Notes: generated from the sequence alone by a model not told the origin. Positions 30,564 through 41,047 are shown, counted from the first letter of the stretch. The stretch: DNA of 64,000 nucleotides from Dendrolimus kikuchii (GCA_019925095.2 CM034415.1:10956833-11020832); one strand, 5' to 3'. A program made the numbers and translations.

Positions 30564-33500
30564 CCTGCTACTCACTTACACAATACTACACTACACCCAC
30601 CCATACCATCGCTACAATATACACCATCCACTACATCACGTAAACAAAATAAATCCCAGTTTCATACTCAGCACTATGATAATAAAGTTTATCATAATAA
30701 TCACTTGCCCGGCAGCCCTGTTACTTCCTCTGATAAAGCTAACCAAAATGACAGTCATATTTCAGCACATACTCAGCACATTACAGTACACGATCCACCA
30801 GTTTTATTACCCACTGTGTCCCTAGAACTAGCAGACAACGCTGGAGAATTTCATAAGGCAAGAGCATTATTAGACAGCGGTTCCATGCTAACCTTGTTAA
30901 CTAAAACTATGACACAAAAATTACGTTTGCCTGTCGAGCACACAGAACTAAAAATTACAGGAGTCGGTAATCAGCAGACTCAAAACTCTAGTTCTTCAAC
31001 TACCATCACATTCCGCCCTATTCACACCGAAGTCCCAGTAATTAGCGCAAAGGCATACATTCTACCAGATTTGACAGGTCTTTTACCATTAACAATGTTA
31101 CCTGACGTTGTTCCACTCCTCGACTCGACACAGCTTCCCCTAGCAGACTCGTCTTATCGTTTTCCAGCCGCTATTGACTTGATTATGGGTTCTGATGTCT
31201 TGGGCCAAATTTTGGATGGTAACAAAATTTTTTTGGGCCCCGGCAGGCCAATAGCCTTCGGCACGATCTTCAATTTCGCTCTTTTAGGTCCTATCAATCC
31301 AAACTACACAAAGCCTGAGCCTCAAGTTAATTCAGCACTAGTAAATATTGACTGTTTACAACCCCAACACTCAAATAAAGAAATACACTCCGCTCTGGAG
31401 AGATTCTGGGAAGTCGAAGAAGTGCAATCAAAGGACAACTCAACCTCTGACGAGTGTGAGGAGAACTTTCGTTCTACCACCACACGTGATCCCACAGGGC
31501 GATACATAGTATCCCTTCCCTTTCTTACAAAGGCACCTAAGCTCGGTGCAACCCACGCTATTGCACTACGACGATTCCTTAATTTGGAGCGCAAACTCCA
31601 AAGAGATCCTACCCTCCGCTCAAAATATATCGACTTCATGAAGGAATACATTGACATGGGCCACATGGCTCTTTGTCACCCCAGCACATTTAAAGGAAAA
31701 GACCATTTTTACGTCCCGCATCATGGCATCTTCAAAGCCAACTCTGAAAAACTTCGCACGGTTTTTGATGGCAGCTGTAAGAGCTCTAATGGTGTCAGTC
31801 TTAATGACTGTCTGCACACTGGCCCACCGCTCCAACGTGATATTACTGACATCATTCTAAATTTTCGTACTCACAAAGTGGTCTTTAGTACAGACATCCA
31901 GATGATGTTTAGAAATATACTAGTTCACCCAGACCACAGACGGTTCCAACTCATTCTATGGCGCTCTTCTCCAGATCAACCTCTGCTCACTTACGCCCTG
32001 TCCACTGTCACGTATGGCCTACGACCCAGCCCCTTCCTCGCCAATCGATCTATTATACAGCTGGTCACTGATGAAGGTCACCGTTTTCCCCAGGCTGCAC
32101 AGGTTCTTACGCACTCCATATTCGTGGATGACATTCTGACTGGGCATGATTCAGTTGACAAGGCAATAGCTCTGCAGACTGAACTCATTGAGTTACTAGC
32201 CCTAGGGGGATTTCATTTGCGAAAGTGGACCTCAAACTCTCGTCAGCTTTTAGAACGCTTCCCGGATGATCAATGTGACATACCCAAGGATTTTGATGTT
32301 GTACCCGACTCCAATGCAATCAAGGTACTTGGTATGCAATGGATACCCCAAACGGACGAATTTACATATCACATTTCGGTACCTACACTGGAAAAATTTA
32401 CCAAAAGGTCAATACTCAGTACCATCGCTCGTTTATACGATCCTAGTGGATGGATCAGCCCAGTTATTTTCCGCGCAAAACTGCTCATTCAGCACCTATG
32501 GACTCTAAAGTTAGACTGGGATGAATCGGCTCCCAATGATGTCACATTTCAATTTCAGCACATTTTTGAAGACTTACCTCTACTCTCTGCTCTTCGACTC
32601 CCCAGAACAATTTGCACCAGCAAAGATTCCACCTACACCCTACACGGTTTTGCCGATGCATCCGAATCCGGATATGCAGCCGCAGTCTATCTTCATGAAA
32701 CGAATATCACGGGTCAGGTACACGTCAGACTACTTGTTTCTAAATCCAAGGTAGCCCCCATTAAAACCCGACAGACTATACCAAAGCTGGAACTTTCAGC
32801 TGCACACCTCACTTCGCTGCTCATTTCTCGCGTCTCTGTTCAACTTTCTGCCCACATTACCATTCAGCAACACTTTTGTTGGTCAGACAGTACTATCGTA
32901 CTCGCCTGGCTTAAAACTCCTTCTCAATCCCTACAGGTCTTTGAGGCCAATCGAGTCTCTGCCATTGCAGCCAATCCATGTAACCCTACTTGGAGACATG
33001 TACCCTCAGCTCTTAACCCTGCCGACTGTGCTAGCAGGGGAATATCAGCACAGGAACTCTTAGCCTATGACCTATGGTGGTCGCCTACTTGGCTCAAGGC
33101 CCCACCTGATACCTGGCCCACGATGCCCCCTGCTTTGGGTCATCACGTACTGCCTGGTCTAAAACCCAGAAAAATGGTAGCTCACATCGCGGTTCCTGAT
33201 CTAGACACGGATTTACTCACGAGATTCAGCTCCTTAGACACACTTGTAGGCGTAACCGCATGTATTAAACGTTTTGCACACAATTGCTTGGTATCTTCTC
33301 ACTCTCGCATCGTTGGTCCCATTACCGTAGACGAACGTAAGAAAGCGCTCTTACACTGGGTACGCTCAGTCCAACAAAATATGTTCGCTGAAGACATCCA
33401 CCGACTGCAAACTAACAAATTATGTACAGTGCGAATACAACGCCTCTCGCCCTTTCTCAAGGATGGTCTTCTTAGAGTAGGAGGGCGCTTGTCCAACTCA

Positions 33501-34691
33501 GCCCTTAGATATGACACACAACATCCCCTCATCTTACCCAGTTCAAGCCCCCTTGTGGACCTAATTATAGATCATTTCCACACTATACACTGCCACCCGG
33601 GCGCAGATACACTACACGCACTACTCCGTCAACAATACTGGATTTTATCTGGAAGGCGAGTCATTCGTCACCGTGTCTTTAAATGTGTACGCTGTTTTAG
33701 GCATCGAGCTCAGCCGAATCCCCCTTTTATGGCCGACCTACCGGCTGATCGAGTCAGCCCACAACCGGTGTTTAGTCAAGTGTCCACGGATTTTGCCGGA
33801 CCATTCCTAATTAAATCAAGTACTCTACGCAATGCCAAACTTCTCAAAGGCTACTTTTGTGTTTTCGTTTGTCTCGCCACCAAGGCAGTGCACTTAGAGG
33901 CTGTCTCGGAACTTTCTACGGACGCCTTTTTTGCGGCATTGCAAAGGTTCGTTAGTCGGCGCGGAATCCCTACCCTAATTCGCTCTGATTGCGGTACAAA
34001 CTATGTCGGCGCAAGAAATCAGCTCATAGAAGTACAAAACTTCTTAAAGGCCAATGATGATAGAATTACGCACAAGCTAGCCACACAGCAGATCACATGG
34101 TTGCTCAATCCGCCCTCAGCTCCTTCTTTTGGCGGTCTGCACGAGGCAGCCGTGAAATCTACTAAGCAATTACTCTATCGCGTATTAGGTGAGCAGCATC
34201 TGACCTTTGAAGAATTTTCTACACTCTTAGCCCGTATTGAGGCCGTTCTCAACTCTCGACCACTCTGCCCTCTGTCTTCAGACCCTACAGACTTCGAAGT
34301 CCTAACCGCTGGTCATTTCCTTATAGGTCGCCCACTTACCGCATTACCCGAACATTCCCATGAATCCTCTCCTCCATCAACCCTACGACGTTTTCGCTTA
34401 GTGCAAGCGTTGGCTCAGCGATTTTGGACCTTGTGGTCGAAATCCTACCTGCACACTCTCCAATCCCGATCTAAATGGACTACGGAAACCAGTCGACCCA
34501 AGATTGGTGAGCTGGTACTCATAAAGGAGGATAATCTTCCCAGACTCCAGTGGAAGATGGGAAGAATAAAGAAGATTCTGCCCGGAAGGGATGACGTCGT
34601 CCGAGTCGTAGAACTCAGCACCAAGGATGGCAGCTTAACGAGACCAGTCACAAAGATTGCTCGTCTTCCCCTCGACGACAACAGCACTTAG
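30561..34691 (+). CDS. BEL pol polyprotein (protease, RT, RNase H, integrase)
   Basis: In frame with gag, directly after its UGA. No in-frame ATG occurs in the first 48 codons. Numbering from the Leu codon at 30705, domains run in standard BEL order. An aspartic protease has ALLDSGS at about 54-60. A reverse transcriptase has STDIQMMF at 395-402 and FVDD at 473-476. RNase H (peptidase A17-type annotation in databases) has FADAS at 649-653 and WSDST at 727-731. An integrase zinc finger has HFHTIHCHPG and CVRC near 958-997. The integrase core has D1029, D1095 and E1147 (STDFAGPF, RSDCGTNY, GGLHEAAVKS). A DUF5641 tail has VLIKEDNLPRLQWKMG near 1267. No stop or frameshift. It provides particle maturation, cDNA synthesis and integration. 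Confidence 0.94.
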   Translation, partial: LPATHLHNTTLHPPIPSLQYTPSTTSRKQNKSQFHTQHYDNKVYHNNHLPGSPVTSSDKANQNDSHISAHTQHITVHDPPVLLPTVSLELADNAGEFHKARALLDSGSMLTLLTKTMTQKLRLPVEHTELKITGVGNQQTQNSSSSTTITFRPIHTEVPVISAKAYILPDLTGLLPLTMLPDVVPLLDSTQLPLADSSYRFPAAIDLIMGSDVLGQILDGNKIFLGPGRPIAFGTIFNFALLGPINPNYTKPEPQVNSALVNIDCLQPQHSNKEIHSALERFWEVEEVQSKDNSTSDECEENFRSTTTRDPTGRYIVSLPFLTKAPKLGATHAIALRRFLNLERKLQRDPTLRSKYIDFMKEYIDMGHMALCHPSTFKGKDHFYVPHHGIFKANSEKLRTVFDGSCKSSNGVSLNDCLHTGPPLQRDITDIILNFRTHKVVFSTDIQMMFRNILVHPDHRRFQLILWRSSPDQPLLTYALSTVTYGLRPSPFLANRSIIQLVTDEGHRFPQAAQVLTHSIFVDDILTGHDSVDKAIALQTELIELLALGGFHLRKWTSNSRQLLERFPDDQCDIPKDFDVVPDSNAIKVLGMQWIPQTDEFTYHISVPTLEKFTKRSILSTIARLYDPSGWISPVIFRAKLLIQHLWTLKLDWDESAPNDVTFQFQHIFEDLPLLSALRLPRTICTSKDSTYTLHGFADASESGYAAAVYLHETNITGQVHVRLLVSKSKVAPIKTRQTIPKLELSAAHLTSLLISRVSVQLSAHITIQQHFCWSDSTIVLAWLKTPSQSLQVFEANRVSAIAANPCNPTWRHVPSALNPADCASRGISAQELLAYDLWWSPTWLKAPPDTWPTMPPALGHHVLPGLKPRKMVAHIAVPDLDTDLLTRFSSLDTLVGVTACIKRFAHNCLVSSHSRIVGPITVDERKKALLHWVRSVQQNMFAEDIHRLQTNKLCTVRIQRLSPFLKDGLLRVGGRLSNSALRYDTQHPLILPSSSPLVDLIIDHFHTIHCHPGADTLHALLRQQYWILSGRRVIRHRVFKCVRCFRHRAQPNPPFMADLPADRVSPQPVFSQVSTDFAGPFLIKSSTLRNAKLLKGYFCVFVCLATKAVHLEAVSELSTDAFFAALQRFVSRRGIPTLIRSDCGTNYVGARNQLIEVQNFLKANDDRITHKLATQQITWLLNPPSAPSFGGLHEAAVKSTKQLLYRVLGEQHLTFEEFSTLLARIEAVLNSRPLCPLSSDPTDFEVLTAGHFLIGRPLTALPEHSHESSPPSTLRRFRLVQALAQRFWTLWSKSYLHTLQSRSKWTTETSRPKIGELVLIKEDNLPRLQWKMGRIKKILPGRDDVVRVVELSTKDGSLTRPVTKIARLPLDDNST

Positions 34692-34737
34692 TCAGCACTA
34701 TAAATGGGAGCCGTCACCTTTTCCCCGGGCCCCAGGA

Positions 34738-34848
34738 TGTTCACGCCACCGCGTAACGAACGATGATTCCCCGAAAAAGTAATTTACCCCGCACTTCCGC
34801 GTCTCAACGATCAGTCTGAATCGACCCGTCGTAAAGACATTCACGCAT
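34738..34848 (+). promoter_or_regulatory. BEL 3' LTR U3 region
   Basis: Begins TGTTCACGCCACCGCGTAAC after GGGCCCCAGGA (a polypurine-tract-like junction) and runs to the R-like repeat at 34849. It has no counterpart at the element's left end. A TCAGTC initiator-like motif occurs at 34811. Confidence 0.7.
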
Positions 34849-34922
34849 GCTCATATTATTACGGGTGAGTCCATTTATCTCCATTCCCTCTTACCCTTGC
34901 ACCCTTAAAATCTGGCAATCGG
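34849..34922 (+). repeat. BEL terminal repeat, 3' copy (R-like)
   Basis: Identical to 28309-28382. It is followed at once by TATACTAATATAT, the start of a family E repeat, so any U5 is missing here. Confidence 0.95.
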
Positions 34923-34935
34923 TATACTAATATAT

Positions 34936-35398
34936 TGTTTCGACCGACCAAAGTGGATTCACACCTACATACCATAAAAGCACAGTGTATTACCTCCCGC
35001 ATTTGGACTTCTTTTGTTCACTTTGTGTTTAAAATTTGTAATTAGAAAAACAGCCCATTGTGTTTTATAATATTTTATGACAATCATTACAGGTGTGTCG
35101 AACTGATTCTAAGAAATTCGGTCTACGCGGTCGAGAGACATATTGTATTTGTGAAGTATAAAGCAATGCCCCGATGGAGAGATCGTCAGTCGAGCGATAA
35201 CCAGCCGCGAGGCAAGACTTGTGTACATTCGGTAATCTTTATAGTGACGGACTTTGCGCGTGTTATTAAATCGTGCATTACGTTTGCACTGGTTGTGTTC
35301 AGTTATATTTGTACCTGTGTTATACGTGTTTGTATAGTTGTAATAAATTCTATAATAATTCCAACGGCATTTTAATTCGAGCCCTGCAACTCGTAACA
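34936..35398 (+). mobile_element. Pao-like solo LTR
   Basis: Starts TGTTTCGACC and ends TCGTAACA, with ATAT on both sides. Removing it restores the family E start TATACTAATATATAAAGCTG. Its body matches 37448-37899 (TGTGTTTAAAATTTG, ATAGTGACGGACTTTGCGCG). No internal coding region. Confidence 0.8.
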
Positions 35399-35620
35399 AT
35401 ATAAAGCTGAAGAGTTTGTTCGTTTACTTGAACGCGCTAATCTCAGGAACTACTGGTCTGATTTGAAAAATTCTTTCAGTGTTAGGTAGCCCATTTATCT
35501 AGGAAGGCTATAGGTTATATATCATCATGCTAAGACCAATAGGAGCGGAGCACCAATAAAGAATGTTTCAAAATCTGGGGTTGGTTGGGTTGTAACTTAC
35601 TTTTACTTTTTACAGAAGCT
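35399..35620 (+). repeat. Family E repeat interrupted by the solo LTR
   Basis: Continues AAAGCTGAAGAGTTTG and GAACGCGCTAATCTCAGGAA as in 19249-20035. Its first 13 bases are at 34923-34935. Confidence 0.8.
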
Positions 35621-35681
35621 AGTTACAATATATGTTTATAGAATAATAGTAAGTAGTCATCGGCAAACGTGTATGTATTAT

Positions 35682-35687
35682 TTTATT
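35682..35687 (-). promoter_or_regulatory. Polyadenylation signal AATAAA of the serine protease
   Basis: AATAAA on the - strand, 26 bases after the stop codon at 35714-35716. It is suitably placed for a very short 3' UTR. Confidence 0.55.
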
Positions 35688-35713
35688 TCATGTATAAAAT
35701 TAACAATTTTTAA

Positions 35714-35878
35714 TCAAGGCCACACGATGCTTTCGATCCACTGTAAGTAGTTAGTGACTCGCGTATACAGTCCAGCGGTGCCGGCAGTCCCGCATTCAAT
35801 TCCGGATGAGGTCACTCCAAGCACGCTATACTGGCATCCCAGGTTCACGTATACCTCCAGCGGGCCCCCACTGTCTCC
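35714..35878 (-). CDS. Clip-domain serine protease, last exon (catalytic Ser)
   Basis: Phase 0 after TTTATAG. Opens with GDSGGP, the active-site serine loop (Ser195), continues through VTSSGIECG and [15 protein letters not shown], and ends ESIVWP stop. Gly216 and Gly226 equivalents are present. With Asp at the 189 position encoded in the previous exon, the pocket is trypsin-like (cuts after Arg/Lys). Confidence 0.95.
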   Translation of the reverse strand, partial: GDSGGPLEVYVNLGCQYSVLGVTSSGIECGTAGTAGLYTRVTNYLQWIESIVWP

Positions 35879-35964
35879 CTATAAACAACACTAATTGAAA
35901 AAATACAGTATATACAAATGTCGTGCGCTATTTCTGGAAATAATGTGAGGTGCCTGGAGTTATA

Positions 35965-35970
35965 CTATAT

Positions 35971-36033
<63 letters not shown>

Positions 36034-36093
36034 TATATATGTACATATGCATATATATATATATATATATATATATGCATATATATGTACATA

Positions 36094-36140
<47 letters not shown>
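35965..36140. repeat. (TA)n microsatellite with TGCATA interruptions
   Basis: About 175 bp of TA repeat, broken twice by the palindromic stretch GCATATATATGTACATATGC. Confidence 0.95.
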
Positions 36141-36141
<1 letters not shown>

Positions 36142-36142
<1 letters not shown>

Positions 36143-36425
36143 TAGCTGATGCCCGCGACTTCGTCCGCATGGTACGGTATTTTAAGTATCCGAGATATCT
36201 TTAATTTTTCGGGATCAAAACTATCCTATATGTTGACCAGGGATATAAGCTACCACCATACAAAATTTCATTTAAGTCGGTCCAGTCGTTTCGGAGATTA
36301 GCCGGTACCAACAGCCAGACAAACAGAGAAACAAAAAATTTGAAAAAAATCTAAATTAGTACTATTTCACTTCTTACATCCCCCTGACTCGATTTTTAGC
36401 ATTTTTTTCCATTGTACAGAAATTC
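36142..36425 (+). repeat. RTE-type retroposon 3' region
   Basis: Begins ACTAGCTGATGCCCGCGACT and matches 16768-17040 (GGATATAAGCTACCACCATA, TTTCGGAGATTAGCC). Confidence 0.75.
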
Positions 36426-36454
36426 AACGTCTACATTTTTATTATATGTATAGA

Positions 36455-36455
<1 letters not shown>

Positions 36456-36522
<67 letters not shown>
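36456..36522. repeat. (TA)n microsatellite
   Basis: Uninterrupted TA dinucleotides directly before an S1 SINE. Confidence 0.95.
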
Positions 36523-36530
<8 letters not shown>

Positions 36531-36535
36531 TTTCC

Positions 36536-36770
36536 AGGCGGCCTCTGCGGTTGAGCGGGCTGAGCCTTTGTCGGCTTACCTTACTGCAACGCAGAGGTTC
36601 AGGGTTCGATTCCCGGTATGGTAAATTTCGGAAACGAATTTTCTCCGTTATTTACTATGGTCTGGGTGTCTGGAATCGGCCCCAGAGTGGTCCGTTGTAT
36701 ATTACTCATAACACAAGCGTAACTCGCTTAATTTGGCGATATGCAATGTGTGTGTTTGTCTGCCGATTAA
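36536..36770 (+). repeat. tRNA-derived SINE S1
   Basis: A box in CTCTGCGGTTGAGCGGGC and B box GGTTCGATTCC, as in the copies at 13414 and 56139. Confidence 0.88.
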
Positions 36771-36945
36771 TTATTTTTATATATATATATATATTATATA
36801 CATCCGCCCGCGGCTTCTCTCGCGATATAGTTGCTAACTAAGGTTTGATCCGCGGTCTAACTTCGAAGAAAACTCTTGTACTATATAAAGAAGAAAAAGT
36901 AGCATGGTTCGCAAGTCTATCACCCGTTAGTAGTAGAAATGTATT

Positions 36946-37213
36946 TTTTTCCAATGCATGAGTTCAGCAGACAGGCAGACCGCCCATTTGATGGAAAGCG
37001 GTTACCATCGCCTATGGACATTTGCAACAGCAAACGTGCTACAAATGCGCTGCTGCTCTCTTAAGGGAGACTGGAACCTGGCCACTAAGGCCGGAACACA
37101 ACTCAAGGTTGTTATGGCGGCATACTCTAGACAAGGGATGGTAGCCATCCAGTCGGGCACATACCCAACCACCTGGCTGAGGAAATTGCATTCTTTCTCC
37201 GTACCTGCAGGGA
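36946..37213 (-). repeat. Family B retroposon
   Basis: Antisense on + (sense to the protease gene). Recognised by GCATGAGTTCAGCAGACAGG. Ends 30 bp from the exon 7 donor. Confidence 0.82.
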
Positions 37214-37242
37214 TATACCCTAGTAAGTAATATTTGACATAC

Positions 37243-37374
37243 GGCGCAAGTGTCCCTGGCTTTGGTGTGATGACCGAAGCACATCTGGCTGATATTGTCA
37301 AAGCCTATGGGTAGGTGGCGATGAGGACCATACAGCAAACTGCACTCTTCGGTCGAGAACTTTTGGAGATCGAC
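37243..37374 (-). CDS. Clip-domain serine protease, penultimate exon
   Basis: Phase 0 at both ends (TTACAG before, GTATGT after). Reads VDLQKFSTEECSLLYG and ends FGHHTKARDTCA. Joined to the last exon this gives D-T-C-A-G-D-S-G-G-P, so residue 189 is Asp. Contains two of the conserved disulfide cysteines of the family. Confidence 0.95.
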
Positions 37375-37447
37375 CTGTAATTGACATATATCGTCTTGTA
37401 AATACGTGAGGAGTGGTGCTCAAACCGAATCTCACGTAACTTAATAT

Positions 37448-37899
37448 TGTTACAACTTGGCCAAAATTCCCCTCCACATTTGGAGTTTTTTTGTGTTTAA
37501 AATTTGCAATTATACAAAAGCCTATTGTTATTGTACTTGTTTATGGCTGTTCGCAAGCATAATCCTGTAGGTGTGCAGAATTATGTTTTCTGGGAATAGC
37601 GTCGACAGTGGCGCAGGTGTGATTGGTGGAAATCATTGTTTACCCGGTCGTGACACATTGTAAGCTGAGTATAAAGGTATGCCCGAACCGAGAGATCGGC
37701 AGTCAAGCGGCTATTACGATACTAGCAAGACGTGTGTAGTAATTAGCGATTAGCGATATAGTGACGGACTTTGCGCGTGTTATTGAATCGTGCAGTGTTA
37801 CTGATTGTATCCAGTATATATGTACTTGTTTGTACAGTTCTAATAAACTCTAGTAGTGATTCCAACGGCATTTTAATTCGAGTCCTGTGTAGCTCGTAA
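37448..37899 (+). mobile_element. Pao-like solo LTR
   Basis: Starts TGTTACAACTTGGCC and ends near AGCTCGTAA. It is a full-length relative of 34936-35398. It lies in the protease intron, with no internal region nearby. Confidence 0.7.
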
Positions 37900-38059
37900 T
37901 ATGAAGTTATGTATGTATCTATGTATGTATTATTGCTATGATAATATTTTTCTTTCCTCTTATTATGTCTTTGTCTTATTGAATAAGCACTGTTTGCTCT
38001 ATAAATAAAGTACTTGTACAATATACTCCTGTATTGAATGTAAAAATCGGAAATGGCTA

Positions 38060-38252
38060 CATATTTTTGCGGCTTTTGGGGTCGGGATCATGGGGCCATG
38101 GGGCACACAAGCTTTATTGAGACTTAGCCAAACGTCTGGTAGACGTCCCACGTGACCAAAAAATTGGTCTATACCTTGGACAACGCATTAGCAATCTTTT
38201 GGGTACGTTTCCAACTGACAGCGGTCTGGCACTAGGTTTTATAGTAATTTAA
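38060..38252 (+). pseudogene. Decayed copy of the 25504-25983 domain
   Basis: Reads MGPWG and, in another frame, IGLYLGQRIS then LGTFPT, matching the C-terminal third of the ORF at 25504-25983 with frameshifts. Confidence 0.55.
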
Positions 38253-38331
38253 AAAAGAACCTGAGTTATATAAATATGAATAAAAATTATTTTTTAACTA
38301 AATGTGTTTTATTTAATTTAATTATGTTCAC

Positions 38332-38464
38332 CTTTTGGAGAGTGTCAGCTAAAGGTTTCTTGTAGCCAAGGTATCCCCAGCCAGTAGCGTGGACTTGCGG
38401 ATAGTAGATTTTTTCATCAGGAGTGTGTAAGCATGCTGGCAACACCACCTCACTGAAGTTCACT
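38332..38464 (-). CDS. Clip-domain serine protease, exon with VNFSEVVLPACL
   Basis: Follows TTGTTTCAG. The first base completes the Pro codon of the previous exon. Reads VNFSEVVLPACLHTPDEKIY through VHATGWGYLGYKKPLADTLQ. VLPACL contains the Cys that tethers the light chain, and the (A)TGWG motif is standard. Ends in phase 0 before GTGAAC. Confidence 0.95.
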
Positions 38465-38599
38465 CTGAAACAAGGCAACATTTTACGAATTACGAATTTT
38501 CCGTTCGTCTAAGCATGGAGGTTAAATTTTTTTGATGTAAAATTGCAAAATATTTGACTGCACAAATACTTTGCAATTTTACACCAAGAAATTATTAAA

Positions 38600-38978
38600 C
38601 TCTCTTACTTCGTAATACCGAAGTAAGAAAGAGAGTTGGTCTGAAAGAAAGTGTCGGGGTGAAGGTAAGGAAAGGAATGCTCCGGTGGTTCGGGCATATG
38701 GAAAGAATGCATGATGAAAGAATGACTAAACAGATATACAATGCAAAAGTGGATGGATGCAGAAGTCGTGGAAGGCCACGACACACCTTCCATGATCAAA
38801 TTGATCGTGTACTAGCAGAAGGTGATGTCAGGAGCCTGAAGAACAGACGAGCTTACATGACAAGAGTTATGAATGTCAAAGAGGCAAGTGAGGTGTGTAA
38901 GAATAAGCCTAAATGGCACTCTGTTGTTCGTGCCTACCCCGCAAGGGAACTGGCGTGAAGTTATGTATGTATGTGTGT
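38600..38978 (+). pseudogene. RTE-like LINE 3' fragment with target duplication
   Basis: Flanked by AAATTATTAAA (38589-38599, 38979-38989). Open frame MKVRKGMLRWFGHMERMHDE through SVVRAYPARELA, then a (TATG)n tail. Confidence 0.9.
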
Positions 38979-39039
38979 AAATTATTAAATTAAAACAGTA
39001 GTTCCCTAATTAGTTTTATTTCCATTGAAATACTTTGAA

Positions 39040-39224
39040 GGTTGTCGTTAATAGTTCCCATTTTGACATTTATCAAATCGTACAAAGAAAATCCGGCGTG
39101 GCACAGGGCTCGATCCTTGACCCGTTGTTTTTCGTAATTTATAGAAATTATATAATTAGTACTATAAAAAATTGAGAATTTTTATTATATGCCGATGATC
39201 TAAAAAATTACCACATTATAGATA
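39040..39224 (+). pseudogene. CR1/jockey-like LINE reverse transcriptase relic (part 1)
   Basis: Reads KSGVAQGSILDPLFFVIY and LLYADDLKNYHII, the RT palm motifs (normally PQGS and YADD), with one stop. Interrupted at 39224 by a retroposon insertion and resumes at 40129. Confidence 0.85.
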
Positions 39225-40117
39225 GATAGATAACACTTTATTGTACACCATTACAGAAAAAATTACGAACTAGTATTAGTCTAGTTGGGTACAAAGGGTG
39301 GTCTTATCGCTAAAAAGCGATCTCTTCCAGACAACCCGTGGCAAGAATATTCTGATTAGGAGTGGCGACGATGGTACACATAATTATTGTACGATTACTT
39401 ACATTTTAATAATAAATATATAACTATACTATAATAATATATACAAATATACACATAAGTTATATACATATACAAGATATGGTGATAATATGCAACTATA
39501 TAAACATAATAAACATATAACTATATGCAATATAATATCTACTAATTATATAAAATTACATACATACATACATACATAACTTCACGCCAGTTCCCTTGCG
39601 GGGTAGGCACGGACAACAGAGCGCCATTTAGGCTTATTCATACACACCTCACTTGCTTCTTTGACATTCATAACTCTTGTCATGCACGCTCGTCTGTTCT
39701 TAAGGCTCCTGACATCACCTTCTGCTAGTACATGATCAATTTGATCATGGAAGGTGTGTCGTGGCCTTCCACGACTTCTGCATCCATCCACTTTTGCATT
39801 GTATATCTGTTTAGTCATTCTTTCATCATGCATTCTTTCCACATGCCCGAACCACCGGAGCATTCCTTTCCTCACCTTCACCCCGACACTCTTTTTCAGA
39901 CCAACTCTCTTTCTTACTTCGGTATTACGAACGCGGTCCGCGAGCGTCGCTACGCGGATTTTGCGCAGTGCTCGCATCTCGACCGCGTTTACTCTACTTT
40001 AATGCCCTCTCTTCCATACCCAGCTCTCGCTTTCATACGTGAGCGTAGGTACCAGCACCGCGTATATAAAATTACATATCATTATATTGAAGACAGAATT
40101 TCCTGACTAAGTTCTTT
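39225..40117 (-). mobile_element. Retroposon inserted in a LINE RT sequence
   Basis: Flanked by the duplication CATTATAGATA (39214-39224, 40118-40128). On - it ends in (TATC)n after the LINE 3' UTR motif GCGATAAGACCACC-type sequence near 39300-39345. It is itself interrupted by the LINE at 39563-40062. Confidence 0.82.
39563..40062 (-). pseudogene. RTE-like LINE 3' fragment, third nesting level
   Basis: Flanked by a perfect 16-bp duplication TATATAAAATTACATA (39547-39562, 40063-40078). On - it encodes MRALRKIRVATLADRVRNTE through SVVRAYPARELA. Confidence 0.93.
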
Positions 40118-40128
40118 CATTATAGATA

Positions 40129-40331
40129 ACGCAGACGACCATTAAAAACTTCAAGAAGGTCTTAATAATCTATTGAATTACTGTTTAAACATTAAACTTG
40201 ACCTTAATATTAGTAAATGTAAAGTCATTACCTTTACTAAAAAGAAGCATGTTAGTAATTTCCAATATCAGCTATGTAACTTTACCCTTGAATATGTCAA
40301 TTCTATTAGAGACAGGTGTAATACTTGATAC
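40129..40331 (+). pseudogene. LINE reverse transcriptase relic (part 2)
   Basis: Continues the RT with LNYCLNIKLDLNISKCKVIT and FTKKKHVSNFQYQL, then GVILDT in a shifted frame. Interrupted at 40331 by family D. Confidence 0.8.
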
Positions 40332-40711
40332 AAACAAACCAAGACACACAAAGAGCCTAAAAATTAATAACCCAGGCACAGAAAAGAAAAAAACAACATA
40401 CATGGCACTAGACAGGACTATATATAAGTATAGATATAAGGCCCACACTGCACATGCACTTCCTCACAACACCAGCATGTAACAGATACACTCTACATTA
40501 GTATAAGTTTAGTATTAAAATTAGAATAGATTAATATAATAAGTTATTCTTAAGGTACACCAAAACATAAAAATGACTAAATATAATGTCACATACAGTA
40601 ACAAAAATAAACAATAAGCGTGTATGGAGTCTCAAATTTTTCATAGAAATTAAGTAGTAAAAAGGGTACGGAAGTCGAGTCCGTAGAGATATTAATAATA
40701 TTAAAAAAAAA
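40332..40711 (+). repeat. Family D retroposon, 5'-truncated
   Basis: Flanked by ACTTGATAC (40323-40331) and ACTTCATAC (40712-40720). Conserved hairpin TACGGA...TCCGTA at 40667-40685, then a poly(A) tail. Non-coding. Confidence 0.8.
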
Positions 40712-40745
40712 ACTTCATACTATATTGCACTTGGATCTGCATATA

Positions 40746-41032
40746 GGTTTTTTTTTTGCGGCGAGGGAAAATGCTTAACCGATTTACGCACAAACTGGGC
40801 CGTTGCTAGGGGAACGACACGCGTCGGTCGGGGGCGATAACACTGCAGCAATAGTATGCTCTTGGCAGTGCTCCGTCCGCGATCGACGTCACAGAATAGT
40901 GTGGAAGACTCCGAGCGTTGCTGCACGAGCGAGCAACCCCAATACCCACTAAAAACCCCCTCCTCCCTGTCGACCCTGCGCTTTTGTTTGTGTTGGAAAG
41001 GCTGAGATTTAGAACATAGTTACGCCCAGCCG
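40746..41032 (-). repeat. Family C SINE-like retroposon
   Basis: The poly(T) side is at 40748. Flanked by TGGATCTGCATATA (40732-40745) and TGGATCTGCAAATA (41033-41046). Shares GGCGATAACACTGCAGC and GATCGACGTCACAGA with 46060-46360 and 58507-58742. Confidence 0.85.
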
Positions 41033-41047
41033 TGGATCTGCAAATAC

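Larger units (their letters stand above)
28309..34922 (+). mobile_element. BEL-clade LTR retrotransposon, nearly intact
   Basis: A 6.6-kb BEL/Pao superfamily element with gag and pol in one frame and no env. Both ends carry the same perfect 74-bp sequence (28309-28382 and 34849-34922), beginning GCTCATATTATTACGGGTGA. The 3' LTR starts at 34738 with TGTTCACGCC after the purine-rich/GC tract GGGCCCCAGGA. The 5' copy lacks that upstream part and instead continues to a possible primer-binding site TGGCGACC at 28419. The element is therefore incomplete at both edges, yet coding capacity is preserved, implying recent insertion. Confidence 0.93.

Noticed and set aside
35918..36204. ORFs of Tyr-Ile repeats around TA microsatellites (also at 3266-3612, 36446-36600 and 61088-61350)
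   Set aside because: Dinucleotide repeats read as codons. No real coding signal.
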